Assembly (NCBI RefSeq): GCF_000389965.1
Contig: NC_021191.1
Location: 2,357,501 to 2,421,500 of the forward strand
DNA: 64,000 nucleotides
From: Actinoplanes sp. N902-109
GTDB lineage: Bacteria > Actinomycetota > Actinomycetes > Mycobacteriales > Micromonosporaceae
Direction of reading: 5' to 3'
Shown: in pieces, positions 36,136 through 46,352 of the stretch
How the letters are laid out: each line of letters opens with the position of its first letter
How positions within the stretch are numbered: position 1 is the first letter of the stretch
Position numbers and translations under genes: made by a program
The notes under the pieces: model-generated
The model's input: the letters and a program-made list of their open reading frames with translations, nothing else
What the model was told of the DNA's origin: nothing
Database searches by the model: none

Positions 36136-36255
36136 TCAGGGCGCGCCCAGCGAACCACCGTCGACCGGGATCTGCAGACCGGGGCGCAGCCCGTTCGACA
36201 AGCCGAGCCCGGGCAGCGGCATCCGGGTCGACATGGACAGCACCCCGAGATCCAT
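36136..36255 (-). CDS. Possible 39-residue peptide (SDR-like C-terminal ending)
   Basis: ATG 36255, 10 bp after the stop of the preceding gene and preceded by GGATCGGAG, to TGA 36136. Starts MDLGVLSMSTRMPLPGLGLS and ends QIPVDGGSLGAP. IPVDGG plus a short tail is the usual C-terminal end of SDR proteins, so this may be a remnant; a small real peptide in the operon is also possible. It contains no cysteine. Confidence 0.35.
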   Translation of the reverse strand: MDLGVLSMSTRMPLPGLGLSNGLRPGLQIPVDGGSLGAP

Positions 36256-36265
36256 GGCTCCGATC

Positions 36266-36661
36266 CTAGGATCGGCGCCACCGGTCGAGCAGCTGCCGGG
36301 CGCGGCGCGGCCGAGGTGCCGAGGTGCCGTCGTAGGACAGCAGTTTCTCCCGCGCCGCGAGTTCCCGGCCCGCCGCCTCGCCGAGGGTGCCGTGGTCGCG
36401 CAGCTCGCGGGCCAGGTCCCAGCCGTCGCGCAGCGACCCCCGGGTCGGCCGGGTGGCTGCCCAGGCCGCCCACTCGCGCAGCCAGGTGGGGCCGAACGAA
36501 CCGGCCAGCGCGGGCCACTGCCGGGCCACCTCGCCGCCGCGCTTGCGCAGCAGCGCGATCCGGGCGATCTCCACCAGCCGCGGGTCGAAGCCCGCCGGCA
36601 CCGGAGCGCCCGAGGTCAGCGCCGCGACCAGCTCGGCCTGGCGGTCGGCGAGCGAGGTCAC
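36266..36661 (-). CDS. Small partner-like protein downstream of the MNIO enzyme
   Basis: 131 residues, helical and basic (14 percent Arg). It starts MTSLADRQAELVAALTSG, followed by APVPAGFDPRLVEIARIALLRKRGGEVARQWPALAG; this opening resembles the N-terminal region of the partner proteins (DUF2063-like, MbnC/TglI type) that present peptide substrates to MNIO enzymes. The likeness is by pattern and position, not by alignment. Coupled to the DUF692 gene by an ATGA overlap (36658-36661). Does not contain a recognised catalytic motif. Confidence 0.7.
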   Translation of the reverse strand: MTSLADRQAELVAALTSGAPVPAGFDPRLVEIARIALLRKRGGEVARQWPALAGSFGPTWLREWAAWAATRPTRGSLRDGWDLARELRDHGTLGEAAGRELAAREKLLSYDGTSAPRPRRARQLLDRWRRS

Positions 36662-37482
36662 GGCGTCACCCGGGGATAGCCGGAGGCCGCCGCGATGGCG
36701 TCGAGTTCCGCGCTGAGGTCCGCCGCCGGGGGATAGTCGCCGTCGCGTTCCAGCATCAGCGCCGGCGGGCGGTGCCGGGCGCAGAGCTCGGCGACCAGGT
36801 CGAGGACCTCCGGCGGCACCGCGTCGGTGTGGGTGTCGTGGTAGACACCGTCGTGCGCCGAGCCACCCGCGACGTGGCAGTAGGCGATCCGCTCCAGCGG
36901 CAGCCGGTCGAACAGCGCCGCCGGGTCGGTGCCGCGGTTGCGGGCGTTCGCATACACGTTGGCCACGTCGAGCAGCAGCAGGGCATCGGTCTGCGCGAGG
37001 ATCTCGGTGAGGAACGCGCCCTCGTCCAGCTCGTCGTCGGGCCAGTCGAACAACGCCGCGATCGGTTCCAGGGCGATCGGCACGGCAAGCTCCGCCTGGG
37101 TACGCCGGACATTGCCGACAACCGCAGCGACCGCCTCCCGGGTCCGTGGGACGGGCAGCAGGTGACCCGCCTCCACCCCGCCGGCCCGCACGAAGGCGAT
37201 GTGCTCACTGACCAGCGGCGCCTTGAGCCGGGCGGCGACCCCGGCCAGGTGGCTGACCCGGGCCGGCTCGACCGGTTCGGCACCGCCCAGCGACAGCTTC
37301 ACCCCGTGCGGCACCACCGCCACGCCGCGGTCCACCAGCTCTGCCAGACCGGCCGGGAGCTCGCCGTGCGCGTGCACCGACTCGGCCACCACCTCGGCGA
37401 AGCGCAGGCCGGGCAGCCGGTTCACGTACCCGGCGATCTCGGGGCGCCAGCCGATGCCCACGCCGTACGGGAGATCGGTCAT
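36658..37482 (-). CDS. DUF692 (MNIO) multinuclear iron-dependent enzyme
   Basis: 274 residues, TIM-barrel type. Candidate metal ligands of the MNIO family appear in order: H59 (VPHGVKL), E93/H94 (VSEHIAF), E139 (ALEPI), D172 and N175 (LLDVANVY), H203 (YCHVAGG), H210, D216/H218 (HDTHTD), E245 (MLERDGDYPP). The family (MbnB, TglH and relatives) oxidatively modifies cysteine residues of peptides with a di- or tri-iron centre. Stop overlaps the partner start and start overlaps the upstream TIGR04222-type gene stop (both ATGA), so three genes are one coupled unit. Cysteine modification of that neighbour is inference. Confidence 0.88.
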   Translation of the reverse strand: MTDLPYGVGIGWRPEIAGYVNRLPGLRFAEVVAESVHAHGELPAGLAELVDRGVAVVPHGVKLSLGGAEPVEPARVSHLAGVAARLKAPLVSEHIAFVRAGGVEAGHLLPVPRTREAVAAVVGNVRRTQAELAVPIALEPIAALFDWPDDELDEGAFLTEILAQTDALLLLDVANVYANARNRGTDPAALFDRLPLERIAYCHVAGGSAHDGVYHDTHTDAVPPEVLDLVAELCARHRPPALMLERDGDYPPAADLSAELDAIAAASGYPRVTP

Positions 37483-38393
37483 CCGCCGCACCCGCCTCCG
37501 CCGCCGCAGCCACCGCCACCACCGCAGGAACTTCCCCCGCTGCAGCTCGACGCCGACCCGGCGTCGCCACCACCACCGGACCAGGCACCGGTCGAGGTGC
37601 CCATCAGCGCCGCCTGCCGCTGGATCTCGGCCTCGGCGGCGAACGTGGGGTCCATGTCGTAGAGCGAGGCGGCGCCGAACAGGGCCACACCCATCGCCGC
37701 ACCGGCCGCGCCGTAGGTCGCGTACGAGGGCGACTGCCGCGGCGACAGATAGTCGTGCTGCCGCCGCAGCGCGGTGAGCTGGGCAACCGCGGCGTCGGTC
37801 GCCCAGCGGACACGGGCCCACAGCGAGCGGGTGAGCACGGCGGCGAACACGAGCGCGAAGACCAGGAACAGCACCGGCTTGTCGTCGGCGATCCCGTTGA
37901 CGAGCCGGGCGATGCCCACGGAGATCAGCACGAACCCGGCCGCCGCCCAGCGCCGCGCGGCGCGCACCCGGTCGGGGCTCACCGCGAGCCCGGCGCGCTC
38001 CAGGCCGGTGGCCAGCTGGTCGAGGGCCGACTGCACCCACTGGTCCTGCTGGGCGTCGCGGGCGCGGATGTGCCGCCCGGCGGCGTTGTGGATGGCGGTG
38101 TCGAGCGGGGTGACGCCGGCCGGCAGCGGGCCGCTCTGCTGCAATGTCTTGCCGGTGGCGGTGCTGATCGCGCCCGCGCTGCGCAGCCCGGCCAGGGCCG
38201 AGTAGAGCGCCAGGCGTGGCCCGCCGGTGAGATAGGCGACCTGCTGGGGACCGAGTGAGGAAACCGGGGAACCCTGTTCACCCTTGAACAGGATCTTGCG
38301 GTGGACGGCCGCCAGCACGGCCACCACCACCAGCGCACCGATGTACGACCAGAGGAAGGTGGGACCCGAGATCCCCCAGGTGTCCTGCGTCAT
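37479..38393 (-). CDS. TIGR04222-type membrane protein with Cys/Gly C-terminal tail
   Basis: 304 residues. Hydrophobic segments at about 12-30, 151-167, 173-190 and 228-245. The central domain (46-150, starting SLGPQQVAYLTGGPRLAL) matches what I recall of the TIGR04222 family. The last 30 residues are Gly/Ser-rich with cysteines at exactly 284, 290, 296 and 302 (period six), after a SGGGGDAGSAS linker. Starts 33 bp after the TetR gene and is coupled to the MNIO gene. The tail is the natural candidate for cysteine modification by the MNIO enzyme. Membrane topology not certain. Confidence 0.85.
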   Translation of the reverse strand: MTQDTWGISGPTFLWSYIGALVVVAVLAAVHRKILFKGEQGSPVSSLGPQQVAYLTGGPRLALYSALAGLRSAGAISTATGKTLQQSGPLPAGVTPLDTAIHNAAGRHIRARDAQQDQWVQSALDQLATGLERAGLAVSPDRVRAARRWAAAGFVLISVGIARLVNGIADDKPVLFLVFALVFAAVLTRSLWARVRWATDAAVAQLTALRRQHDYLSPRQSPSYATYGAAGAAMGVALFGAASLYDMDPTFAAEAEIQRQAALMGTSTGAWSGGGGDAGSASSCSGGSSCGGGGGCGGGGGCGG

Positions 38394-38426
38394 GACCTCA
38401 GTGTGCAGGGCTGTGCAACAACCCGG

Positions 38427-39002
38427 TCACGGTCGCCTGACAGCTTCCTCCACGACGTCGAGCACCCGGCTCAGCTCGCCCGCCGGGCGGCCGGTGGCCA
38501 GGTGCAGCACCAGCCCGTCATAGGCCAGCTCGAGGAACTGGGTGAGCACCTCGACCGGGACGTCGTCGCGCAGCACCCCGGCGTCGTGCTGGCGCCGCAG
38601 CCGGTCGCGGGTGGCCGACGCGATGGCCGCGGACCGCTCGGCCCAGCGCTTGGCGAACTCGGGGTCGGTGCGCAGGCGCCGTGACACCTCCAGCTGGCTA
38701 CCCAGCCAACCGGCCGTGTCGCCGCTCGCCCCGGCCCGCTCCAGCAGGTCGCGCATCACCTGGACGAGCCCGTTGCGGCCGACCGTCTCGACCATGGCGG
38801 CCGCGTCGTCCTCGGCCACCGCGAGGAACAACGATTCCTTGTCACGAAAATGGTGGAAAATCGCCCCTCGGGACAGGCCGGTGGCCTCCTCGAGGCGGCG
38901 CACGGTGGCGCCCTCGTATCCGTAGCGCGCGAAGCACCCACGGGCCGCCCCGAGGATCTCGTGGCGACGGGCCGTCAGCTGGTCCTGGCTTACCCTGGGC
39001 AC
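38427..39002 (-). CDS. acnR: AcnR-type TetR regulator
   Basis: 191 residues, GTG start. The N terminus (VSQDQLTARRHEILGAARGC and YEGATVRRLEEATGLSRGAIFHHF) strongly resembles AcnR, the aconitase repressor of actinobacteria, as I remember it. The operator-like sequence at 39036-39057 just upstream recurs before acnA (46300-46321). AcnR homologues sense citrate with magnesium. It also lies 33 bp upstream of the TIGR04222 gene, so it may lead that operon. Identity is by memory of the family; the shared operator supports it. Confidence 0.8.
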   Translation of the reverse strand: MPRVSQDQLTARRHEILGAARGCFARYGYEGATVRRLEEATGLSRGAIFHHFRDKESLFLAVAEDDAAAMVETVGRNGLVQVMRDLLERAGASGDTAGWLGSQLEVSRRLRTDPEFAKRWAERSAAIASATRDRLRRQHDAGVLRDDVPVEVLTQFLELAYDGLVLHLATGRPAGELSRVLDVVEEAVRRP

Positions 39003-39035
39003 GCGAAGAATGGTGTCACGATCGTTCGGGCGCTT

Positions 39036-39057
39036 GCAATCCGTACGTACGGCTTGC
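39036..39057. promoter_or_regulatory. Candidate AcnR operator upstream of acnR
   Basis: GCAA-N-CCGTACGTACGG-N-TTGC, a 22-bp dyad with only the two N positions unpaired. Starts 34 bp upstream of the regulator start. 17 of 22 positions match the site 46300-46321 before acnA. Confidence 0.65.
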
Positions 39058-39107
39058 CATCAGGTTCTGATCCTGCGAGAAGACCCAGATCGGCGGCTGT
39101 TTTGTTA

Positions 39108-39122
39108 ACAGTCCTGGACTGT
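39108..39122. promoter_or_regulatory. Palindrome upstream of the HAD gene
   Basis: ACAGTCC-T-GGACTGT, perfect seven-base arms, 33 bp before the HAD ATG at 39156. Resembles the outer CAG/CTG frame of the corynebacterial AcnR site but I cannot assign a factor. Confidence 0.35.
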
Positions 39123-39155
39123 CCGGCGCCGTATTCATTCACGTACAGTGCCCGG

Positions 39156-39809
39156 ATGCCCCTTGTCTTCCTGGCTCTGGACGACACCCTGCTCGACCGC
39201 AGCGGTGCCTTCAAGCTGTGGGCCAAGGGTTTCCTCGACGAGATCGGCGCCCCGCACGAGGAGCTCGACTGGTTGCTCTCGGTCGATGCCGACGGTCTGA
39301 CCTCCCGCTGGGACCTGGCCGACGCCATCCGCGACCGCTACCAGCTCGACGTGCCCTCGATCGACCTGCTGGACGAGCTGCACGAGGGTCCGCTGGCCTA
39401 CGAACGGCTCGACCCGCTGGTCGCCTGTGCGCTGCAGATCGCCGGCGACGCCGGGTGGGTGCCGGTCGTGGTCACCAACGGCCCGCACGAGCAGCAGGAG
39501 AGCCGCATCCGGCGCACCGGGCTCGACCGCTACGTGGCCGACTGGGTCATCTCCGAGCAGGCCGGGGTCAGCAAGCCCAACCCGCGCATCTTCGCGCTGG
39601 CCGCCCAGCGGGTGCGGATGCGCCTCGGCGGCGCCTGGATCGTGGGCGACAGCCCCGAGGCCGACATCGGCGGCGCGGCGGCCATGGGCCTGCCCAGCGT
39701 CTGGCTGCACCGCGGCCGCGACTGGATCGACAAGCGCTTCGCCCCGACCCGGGTGGTCGGCAACGTCATCCAGGGCCTGTCCGCGGTGATGTCGGCTCCG
39801 GCCCGATAA
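39156..39809 (+). CDS. HAD-superfamily protein lacking the nucleophile aspartate
   Basis: 217 residues. The first motif reads FLALDDTLLDR: the usual DxDxT has Ala at the first Asp (A7, D9, T11). Motif II VVTNGP, the lysine motif GVSKPNPRIF, and motif IV IVGDSPEADIGGA are intact. The family fold and cap (residues 15-95) are otherwise normal. Loss of the nucleophile predicts no phosphatase chemistry by the standard mechanism, so a binding or altered role is possible. Divergent from acnR; next gene downstream is the RIO-like kinase. Confidence 0.85.
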   Translation: MPLVFLALDDTLLDRSGAFKLWAKGFLDEIGAPHEELDWLLSVDADGLTSRWDLADAIRDRYQLDVPSIDLLDELHEGPLAYERLDPLVACALQIAGDAGWVPVVVTNGPHEQQESRIRRTGLDRYVADWVISEQAGVSKPNPRIFALAAQRVRMRLGGAWIVGDSPEADIGGAAAMGLPSVWLHRGRDWIDKRFAPTRVVGNVIQGLSAVMSAPAR

Positions 39810-39976
39810 GCCCGGCCCGATAAATCAGTTGCGCTCCTCCGGCGCGATCGCCGAGAGTGTGCGCGTACGACCGAGTTCCTTGTCGAGATGAAGGGGGTGG
39901 ACCTCATGGCTGTCGCTGTCATTCGCCGTGCCCAGGTTCAGACGACTTCCCGCTTCATCTCCGAGGAGACCCTCCA

Positions 39977-40888
39977 GTGCGAGAGCACGACTCTTTCGGC
40001 CCGGCCACCGTGCGCCGCGGCCGCCGCAAGTTCGACGACGACATCTTCGAGAAGTCCGGGCGCCCCGAGCCGCGCCTGACCGAGGACCCCGACCTGCCCG
40101 AGGTGGGCGACCGCTGGTCGACCTGGGACGGCTCGCTGAAAGGCCCCGAGCCGCGGCCCAGCTGGGTGCGCACCGAGTACGGTGCCGTGGACACCGAACT
40201 GGGCATGCTCAAGACCGGCAAGGAAGCCGACGTCTTCCTGGTGCGCCGGGTGAATCCGGCAACCGGCGCGACCAGCATGCTGGCCGCCAAGCGTTATCGC
40301 GACGGCGACCACCGGCTCTTCCACCGCGACGCCGGCTATCTCGAGGGCCGCCGGGTGCGCCGCTCCCGCGAGATGCGGGCGATGACCAACCGCACGGCGT
40401 TCGGCAAACAGATGATCGCCGGTCAGTGGGCCGCAGCCGAGTTCGACGCGCTGTCCCGGCTCTACCAGGCCGGCCTGGAAGGTGGCGCGATCTCGGTGCC
40501 CTATCCGGTGCAGCTCATCGGCACCGAGCTGATGCTGGAGTTCATCGGCGACTGGGAGACCGGCGAGGCGGCACCCCGGCTCGCCCAGGTGCGCCCCGAC
40601 CAGGCCGGGCTGGCGGACCTGTGGCGGCAGATGGTGGACGCGCTCGACGTGTTCGCCCGCGCGCAGATCGCCCACGGGGACCTGTCGCCGTACAACACGC
40701 TGGTGCACGACGGCCGCCTGGTGATCATCGACCTGCCCCAGGTGGTGGATCTGATCGCCAACCCGCAGGGCGGCGACTTCCTGGCCCGCGACGTGCGCAA
40801 CGTGGCGAGCTGGTTCACCGCTCGCGGTCTGGCCGTCGACGTCGACACGGTCATCGAGGACCTGCGCTATCAGGCCGGGCTGAGCTGA
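39977..40888 (+). CDS. RIO-like serine/threonine protein kinase
   Basis: 303 residues from GTG 39977, which follows GAGGAG by eight bases. An N-terminal unstructured region precedes the kinase: LKTGKEADVFLVRR (nucleotide loop), AAKRYRDGDHRLF (lysine), HGDLSPYNTLVHDG (catalytic Asp), VIIDLPQVVD (metal-binding Asp). RIO family enzymes are atypical kinases or ATPases. An upstream overlapping frame (39888-40079) is less likely to be a gene. A bidirectional hairpin follows. Confidence 0.92.
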   Translation: MREHDSFGPATVRRGRRKFDDDIFEKSGRPEPRLTEDPDLPEVGDRWSTWDGSLKGPEPRPSWVRTEYGAVDTELGMLKTGKEADVFLVRRVNPATGATSMLAAKRYRDGDHRLFHRDAGYLEGRRVRRSREMRAMTNRTAFGKQMIAGQWAAAEFDALSRLYQAGLEGGAISVPYPVQLIGTELMLEFIGDWETGEAAPRLAQVRPDQAGLADLWRQMVDALDVFARAQIAHGDLSPYNTLVHDGRLVIIDLPQVVDLIANPQGGDFLARDVRNVASWFTARGLAVDVDTVIEDLRYQAGLS

Positions 40889-40905
40889 ACCCGGCCGGAT
40901 GTGCC

Positions 40906-40933
40906 GCCGGGCCGGGGACCACCCCGGCCCGGC
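40906..40933. terminator. Terminator between RIO kinase and DUF2630 genes
   Basis: GCCGGGCCGGGG and CCCCGGCCCGGC form a perfect 12-bp stem with loop ACCA. It serves both convergent genes. Confidence 0.8.
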
Positions 40934-40939
40934 GCGGCG

Positions 40940-41185
40940 TCACTGGATGTAGCCCTCGACCTCACCGGCGCTGTGTGCCTGCTCGGTGTCGGGGTTGTTG
41001 CCGAACTCCCGGGCCGCGCGGCGCCGGCGCAGCAGATCCCAGCACTGGTCCAGTGCCACCTCGAGCTCCTTGAGCCGCTCGTGCTCCTCCGCGGCGCTGA
41101 GCTTGCCCTGGCTGAGCTGCTCGCGAAGCTTGTGCTCCTCGTCGACCAGGCCGTGGATGCGGCCCAGCACCTCTTTGTCATCCAT
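40940..41185 (-). CDS. DUF2630 family protein
   Basis: 81 residues. MDDKEVLGRIHGLVDEEHKL, then LDQCWDLLRRRRAAREFGNNPD are the hallmarks of DUF2630, a small helical coiled-coil protein of unknown function found in actinobacteria. No signal peptide or membrane segment. Convergent with the RIO-like kinase. Confidence 0.9.
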   Translation of the reverse strand: MDDKEVLGRIHGLVDEEHKLREQLSQGKLSAAEEHERLKELEVALDQCWDLLRRRRAAREFGNNPDTEQAHSAGEVEGYIQ

Positions 41186-41267
41186 GGCCGAAGCTTAGAG
41201 CCTGCGAAGATCCACCGGCCCCGGTGGTCCGCCGGGAGCGGATCGCCGGACCGGGCAGTATCGAGCC

Positions 41268-41852
41268 ATGGATTTCCGCTGGGCCTACAAGTCAGCCGTC
41301 ACCGTCTTCACCGATCTGGTCGGCCGGGTGCCACCCGGCCGCTGGTCCGGCCCCGGGCTGGGCGGGTGGAGTCTGCGCGACCTGACCGGGCACACCGTCA
41401 GCTCGGCGCTGCACCAGCTGCCCGGCGTCCTCGCCTCACCCGCCGCCGCGGTGACGATCGAGTCGCCCGAGGCCTACTGGGCGGCAGTCCGCACGCTTGC
41501 GGCCGATCCCGACGACGCGCGCAAGGCGGGCGAGTCGCTCGGTGCGGACCCGGCCGACGCGGTGATCGGCTTCGCCCGCAAGGCCACCCACGCCCTGTCC
41601 GCGGCCGGCGACACCGCCGTGGTCGCCACCCCGGCGGGCGGCATGCGGGTGCGCGACTGGATCGCCACCCGGACGTTCGAGCTGGTCGTGCATGGTCTCG
41701 ACGTGGCCGCGGCGGCGGGCGTGCCGGTCGAGTACGACGCGGGCGTGCTGGCCGACACCACCGCGCAGGCGGTCCGGGCCGCCGACCCCGCGGTGCTGCT
41801 GCGGGCACTGACCGGGCGGGCTCCGCTGCCGCCGGGTTACTCCGTGCTGTGA
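41268..41852 (+). CDS. Maleylpyruvate isomerase-family protein (mycothiol-type)
   Basis: 194 residues, DinB-like four-helix bundle: WSGPGLGGWSLRDLTGHTVSS is the typical second part, followed by TRTFELVVHGLDVAAA with a metal-binding His. Second member of this family in the window (compare 16979-17710) but only distantly related. Substrate unknown. Its stop region overlaps the convergent small gene by 16 bp. Confidence 0.85.
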   Translation: MDFRWAYKSAVTVFTDLVGRVPPGRWSGPGLGGWSLRDLTGHTVSSALHQLPGVLASPAAAVTIESPEAYWAAVRTLAADPDDARKAGESLGADPADAVIGFARKATHALSAAGDTAVVATPAGGMRVRDWIATRTFELVVHGLDVAAAAGVPVEYDAGVLADTTAQAVRAADPAVLLRALTGRAPLPPGYSVL

Positions 41853-42094
41853 GCGGGTGGCCCCGCCCTATCGGACCAAGCCCTGCGTACGGGAGCCGTG
41901 CGGATGAAGACGGTGTAGACCTCGGCGGTGTGCGGCGCGGTGCAGGCGACCACAGTGAGATCCTCGGGGAAGGCCGCGTCGAGGTCGCGCAGGCAGTCAC
42001 CCGGCGCGAGGGCGACCGTCCGTCCCGGGACGTGCGCCGTTCCGGTGCTGTCGCGGTGCCGCGCGACCAGCACGGTCAGCAAGCCGAGCAGCAC
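41837..42094 (-). CDS. Small septum-formation-like membrane protein
   Basis: 85 residues from GTG 42094. One hydrophobic N-terminal segment, then PGDCLRDLDAAFPEDLTVVACTAPHTAEVYTV, which shows the Cys-x-Cys-pair and PHxAEVY pattern of the PF13845 septum formation-like domain. It is short compared with full family members, so it may be a truncated or minimal version. Ribosome site weak. Convergent with the preceding gene. Confidence 0.65.
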   Translation of the reverse strand: MLLGLLTVLVARHRDSTGTAHVPGRTVALAPGDCLRDLDAAFPEDLTVVACTAPHTAEVYTVFIRTAPVRRAWSDRAGPPAHSTE

Positions 42095-42164
42095 GGAATC
42101 GTTTCTTGCACCGCGACCGACGCACAGCGCGGGATCCGCGGTGACATCGCCTTATCGTAGGACG

Positions 42165-42581
42165 GTGGCCGAACCGAGCTTCCTGACCGAGATCAGCCTG
42201 GTTTCCCGGCGACTCAAGAGCGAGGCGGACCGGCGGCTGCGGGAGCACGGGGTGCACGCCGGACAGCAGTTCGTCCTGGAGTGCCTGTGGCGCGAGGACG
42301 GTCTCGCACCCGGCGAGATCGCGCAGCGCATCCGGGTGGAGGCGCCGACCGTGACCCGGGCGGTGCAGCGCATGCAGGCCACCGGGCTGGTCGTCGCGGG
42401 CGCCGACGAGCAGGACGGCCGTCGCACCCGGGTCTGGCTGACCTCCCGCGGGGCAGCGCTGCGCGACGTGCTGCCGGAGGTCCTGCAGCAGTTGGAGGAA
42501 GACGCGCTGCGGGATCTGACCCCGCGGGAGCGGCGCGAGTTCGTCCGGTTGCTGGCCCGGGTCATGACGTCCCGCCCGTGA
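42165..42581 (+). CDS. MarR family regulator
   Basis: 138 residues from GTG 42165, preceded by TAGGA. Winged helix: LAPGEIAQRIRVEAPTVTRAVQRMQATGLV, wing DEQDGRRTRVWLT. Convergent with an SDR gene and overlapping it by 20 bp at the 3' end. The palindrome TTAGCCGGCTAA upstream of the SDR is a candidate binding site. Confidence 0.9.
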   Translation: MAEPSFLTEISLVSRRLKSEADRRLREHGVHAGQQFVLECLWREDGLAPGEIAQRIRVEAPTVTRAVQRMQATGLVVAGADEQDGRRTRVWLTSRGAALRDVLPEVLQQLEEDALRDLTPRERREFVRLLARVMTSRP

Positions 42582-43332
42582 CCCGGATGACCTCGCCGGT
42601 GATGCTCTTGTTGACCGGCGAGCTCAGGAACACGATCGCGTCGGCGACGTGCCGTGCAGACGGCAGCGCACCGGTGGGCAGGCGCCCGGTCTGCTCGGCC
42701 AGCAGGGCCTGCGGGATCTCGAACGGCAGTTCCTTGCCGTCGATGACCCAGCCGGGCATCACCACGTTGGCCACCACGCCGTCGCGGCCGGCTTCCCACG
42801 CGATGCTGCGGGTGGCGCCGAGCAGGGCGGCCTTGGCGGCGGTGTACGGCACAGCGCCGGGCATGCCGCGCTCCACGAGGGAGGTCGACAGGTTGACGAT
42901 GCGGCCGGCGCCGCCGGCTCGCAGGGCCGGCATCGCCGAACGCAGGACACGCAGTGTGCCGGTCACATTGGCGTCGATCTGAACCCGCCAGTCGGTGGGG
43001 TCCTGCTCGAAGGCCGGCGGGCGCTCGGCCGGGCTGCTGTCCGCCCAGCGCACGGCGTTGTTCACCAGGACGTCGAGACCGCCCCAGTGCGCCACGACCT
43101 CGTCGACCAGCCGCTGTCCCGCGTCCGGGTCCGCCAGGTCGAAGGCCGTGACGTACGCCTGGCCGCCGGCGGCCCGCACGTCGCCGGCCACCTTCTCCGC
43201 GGCGTCCTTGCGGCTCCGGTAGGTCAGGGCGACGCGCGCACCCTCGCGGCCGAAGGCGACCGCTGTGGCGGCGCCGATGTTGGACGATCCCCCGGTGACC
43301 AGGACGGCACGATCGCGCAGTGCGAGATCCAC
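42562..43332 (-). CDS. SDR family oxidoreductase
   Basis: 256 residues. VTGGSSNIGAA is the cofactor motif (Asn instead of Gly in the SSGIG pattern), VLVNNAVRW, catalytic Ser in NLSTSLVE and Tyr-Lys in YTAAKAA. Classical SDR. Convergent with MarR, and preceded by TTAGCCGGCTAA at 43351-43362, so MarR control is possible. Substrate unknown. Confidence 0.92.
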   Translation of the reverse strand: MDLALRDRAVLVTGGSSNIGAATAVAFGREGARVALTYRSRKDAAEKVAGDVRAAGGQAYVTAFDLADPDAGQRLVDEVVAHWGGLDVLVNNAVRWADSSPAERPPAFEQDPTDWRVQIDANVTGTLRVLRSAMPALRAGGAGRIVNLSTSLVERGMPGAVPYTAAKAALLGATRSIAWEAGRDGVVANVVMPGWVIDGKELPFEIPQALLAEQTGRLPTGALPSARHVADAIVFLSSPVNKSITGEVIRVTGGTS

Positions 43333-43350
43333 GGCTCCTCCTCAGATTGG

Positions 43351-43362
43351 TTAGCCGGCTAA
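43351..43362. promoter_or_regulatory. Candidate MarR operator before the SDR
   Basis: TTAGCCGGCTAA, perfect 12-bp palindrome, 18 bp upstream of the SDR start. MarR proteins often bind such TTAGC-type dyads. The link to the gene at 42165 is inference. Confidence 0.5.
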
Positions 43363-43376
43363 GTATATGGCCTGAG

Positions 43377-43408
43377 GAAAGCCCCGCCGCAAGCGCGACG
43401 GGGCTTTC
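43377..43408 (-). terminator. Terminator of acnA
   Basis: GAAAGCCCCG and CGGGGCTTTC form a perfect 10-bp stem, 12 bases after the acnA stop on the minus strand. On that strand it reads GAAAGCCCCG ... CGGGGCTTTC, ending in a short T stretch. Confidence 0.8.
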
Positions 43409-43420
43409 GTCGTACCGGGA

Positions 43421-46192
<2,772 letters not shown>

Positions 46193-46264
46193 GTCATCTC
46201 CTTCACACCCAGCGACCGTGAGTAGTCCTCAGCAGTCTTTCGCACCGGCGATGACCGCTCGCCG

Positions 46265-46280
46265 GTTAGGCACGCCTAAC
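46265..46280. promoter_or_regulatory. Iron-box-like palindrome upstream of acnA
   Basis: GTTAGGC-AC-GCCTAAC, perfect seven-base arms, 73 bp upstream of the acnA start. The half-site TTAGGC/GCCTAA resembles the DtxR/IdeR box. The regulator is not proven, but iron control of aconitase is well known. Confidence 0.5.
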
Positions 46281-46299
46281 TCAGCGTTCATCTCGTCGA

Positions 46300-46321
46300 G
46301 TAAACCGTACGTCCGTCTTGT
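46300..46321. promoter_or_regulatory. Candidate AcnR operator upstream of acnA
   Basis: GTAA-A-CCGTACGTCCGT-C-TTGT. Matches 17 of 22 bases of the acnR-upstream dyad (39036-39057), with the CCGTACGT core identical. Lies 108-129 bp upstream of the acnA start. A poorer dyad than the acnR copy, as a target site may be. Confidence 0.6.
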
Positions 46322-46352
46322 TAACCGGCGCAACCCGGCCCGCGGGTTTGCT

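Noticed and set aside
39888..40079. 63-codon frame upstream of and overlapping the RIO-like kinase
   Set aside because: Runs 100 bases into the kinase gene in another frame with a Ser/Ala-rich tail that reads as the shadow of that gene.
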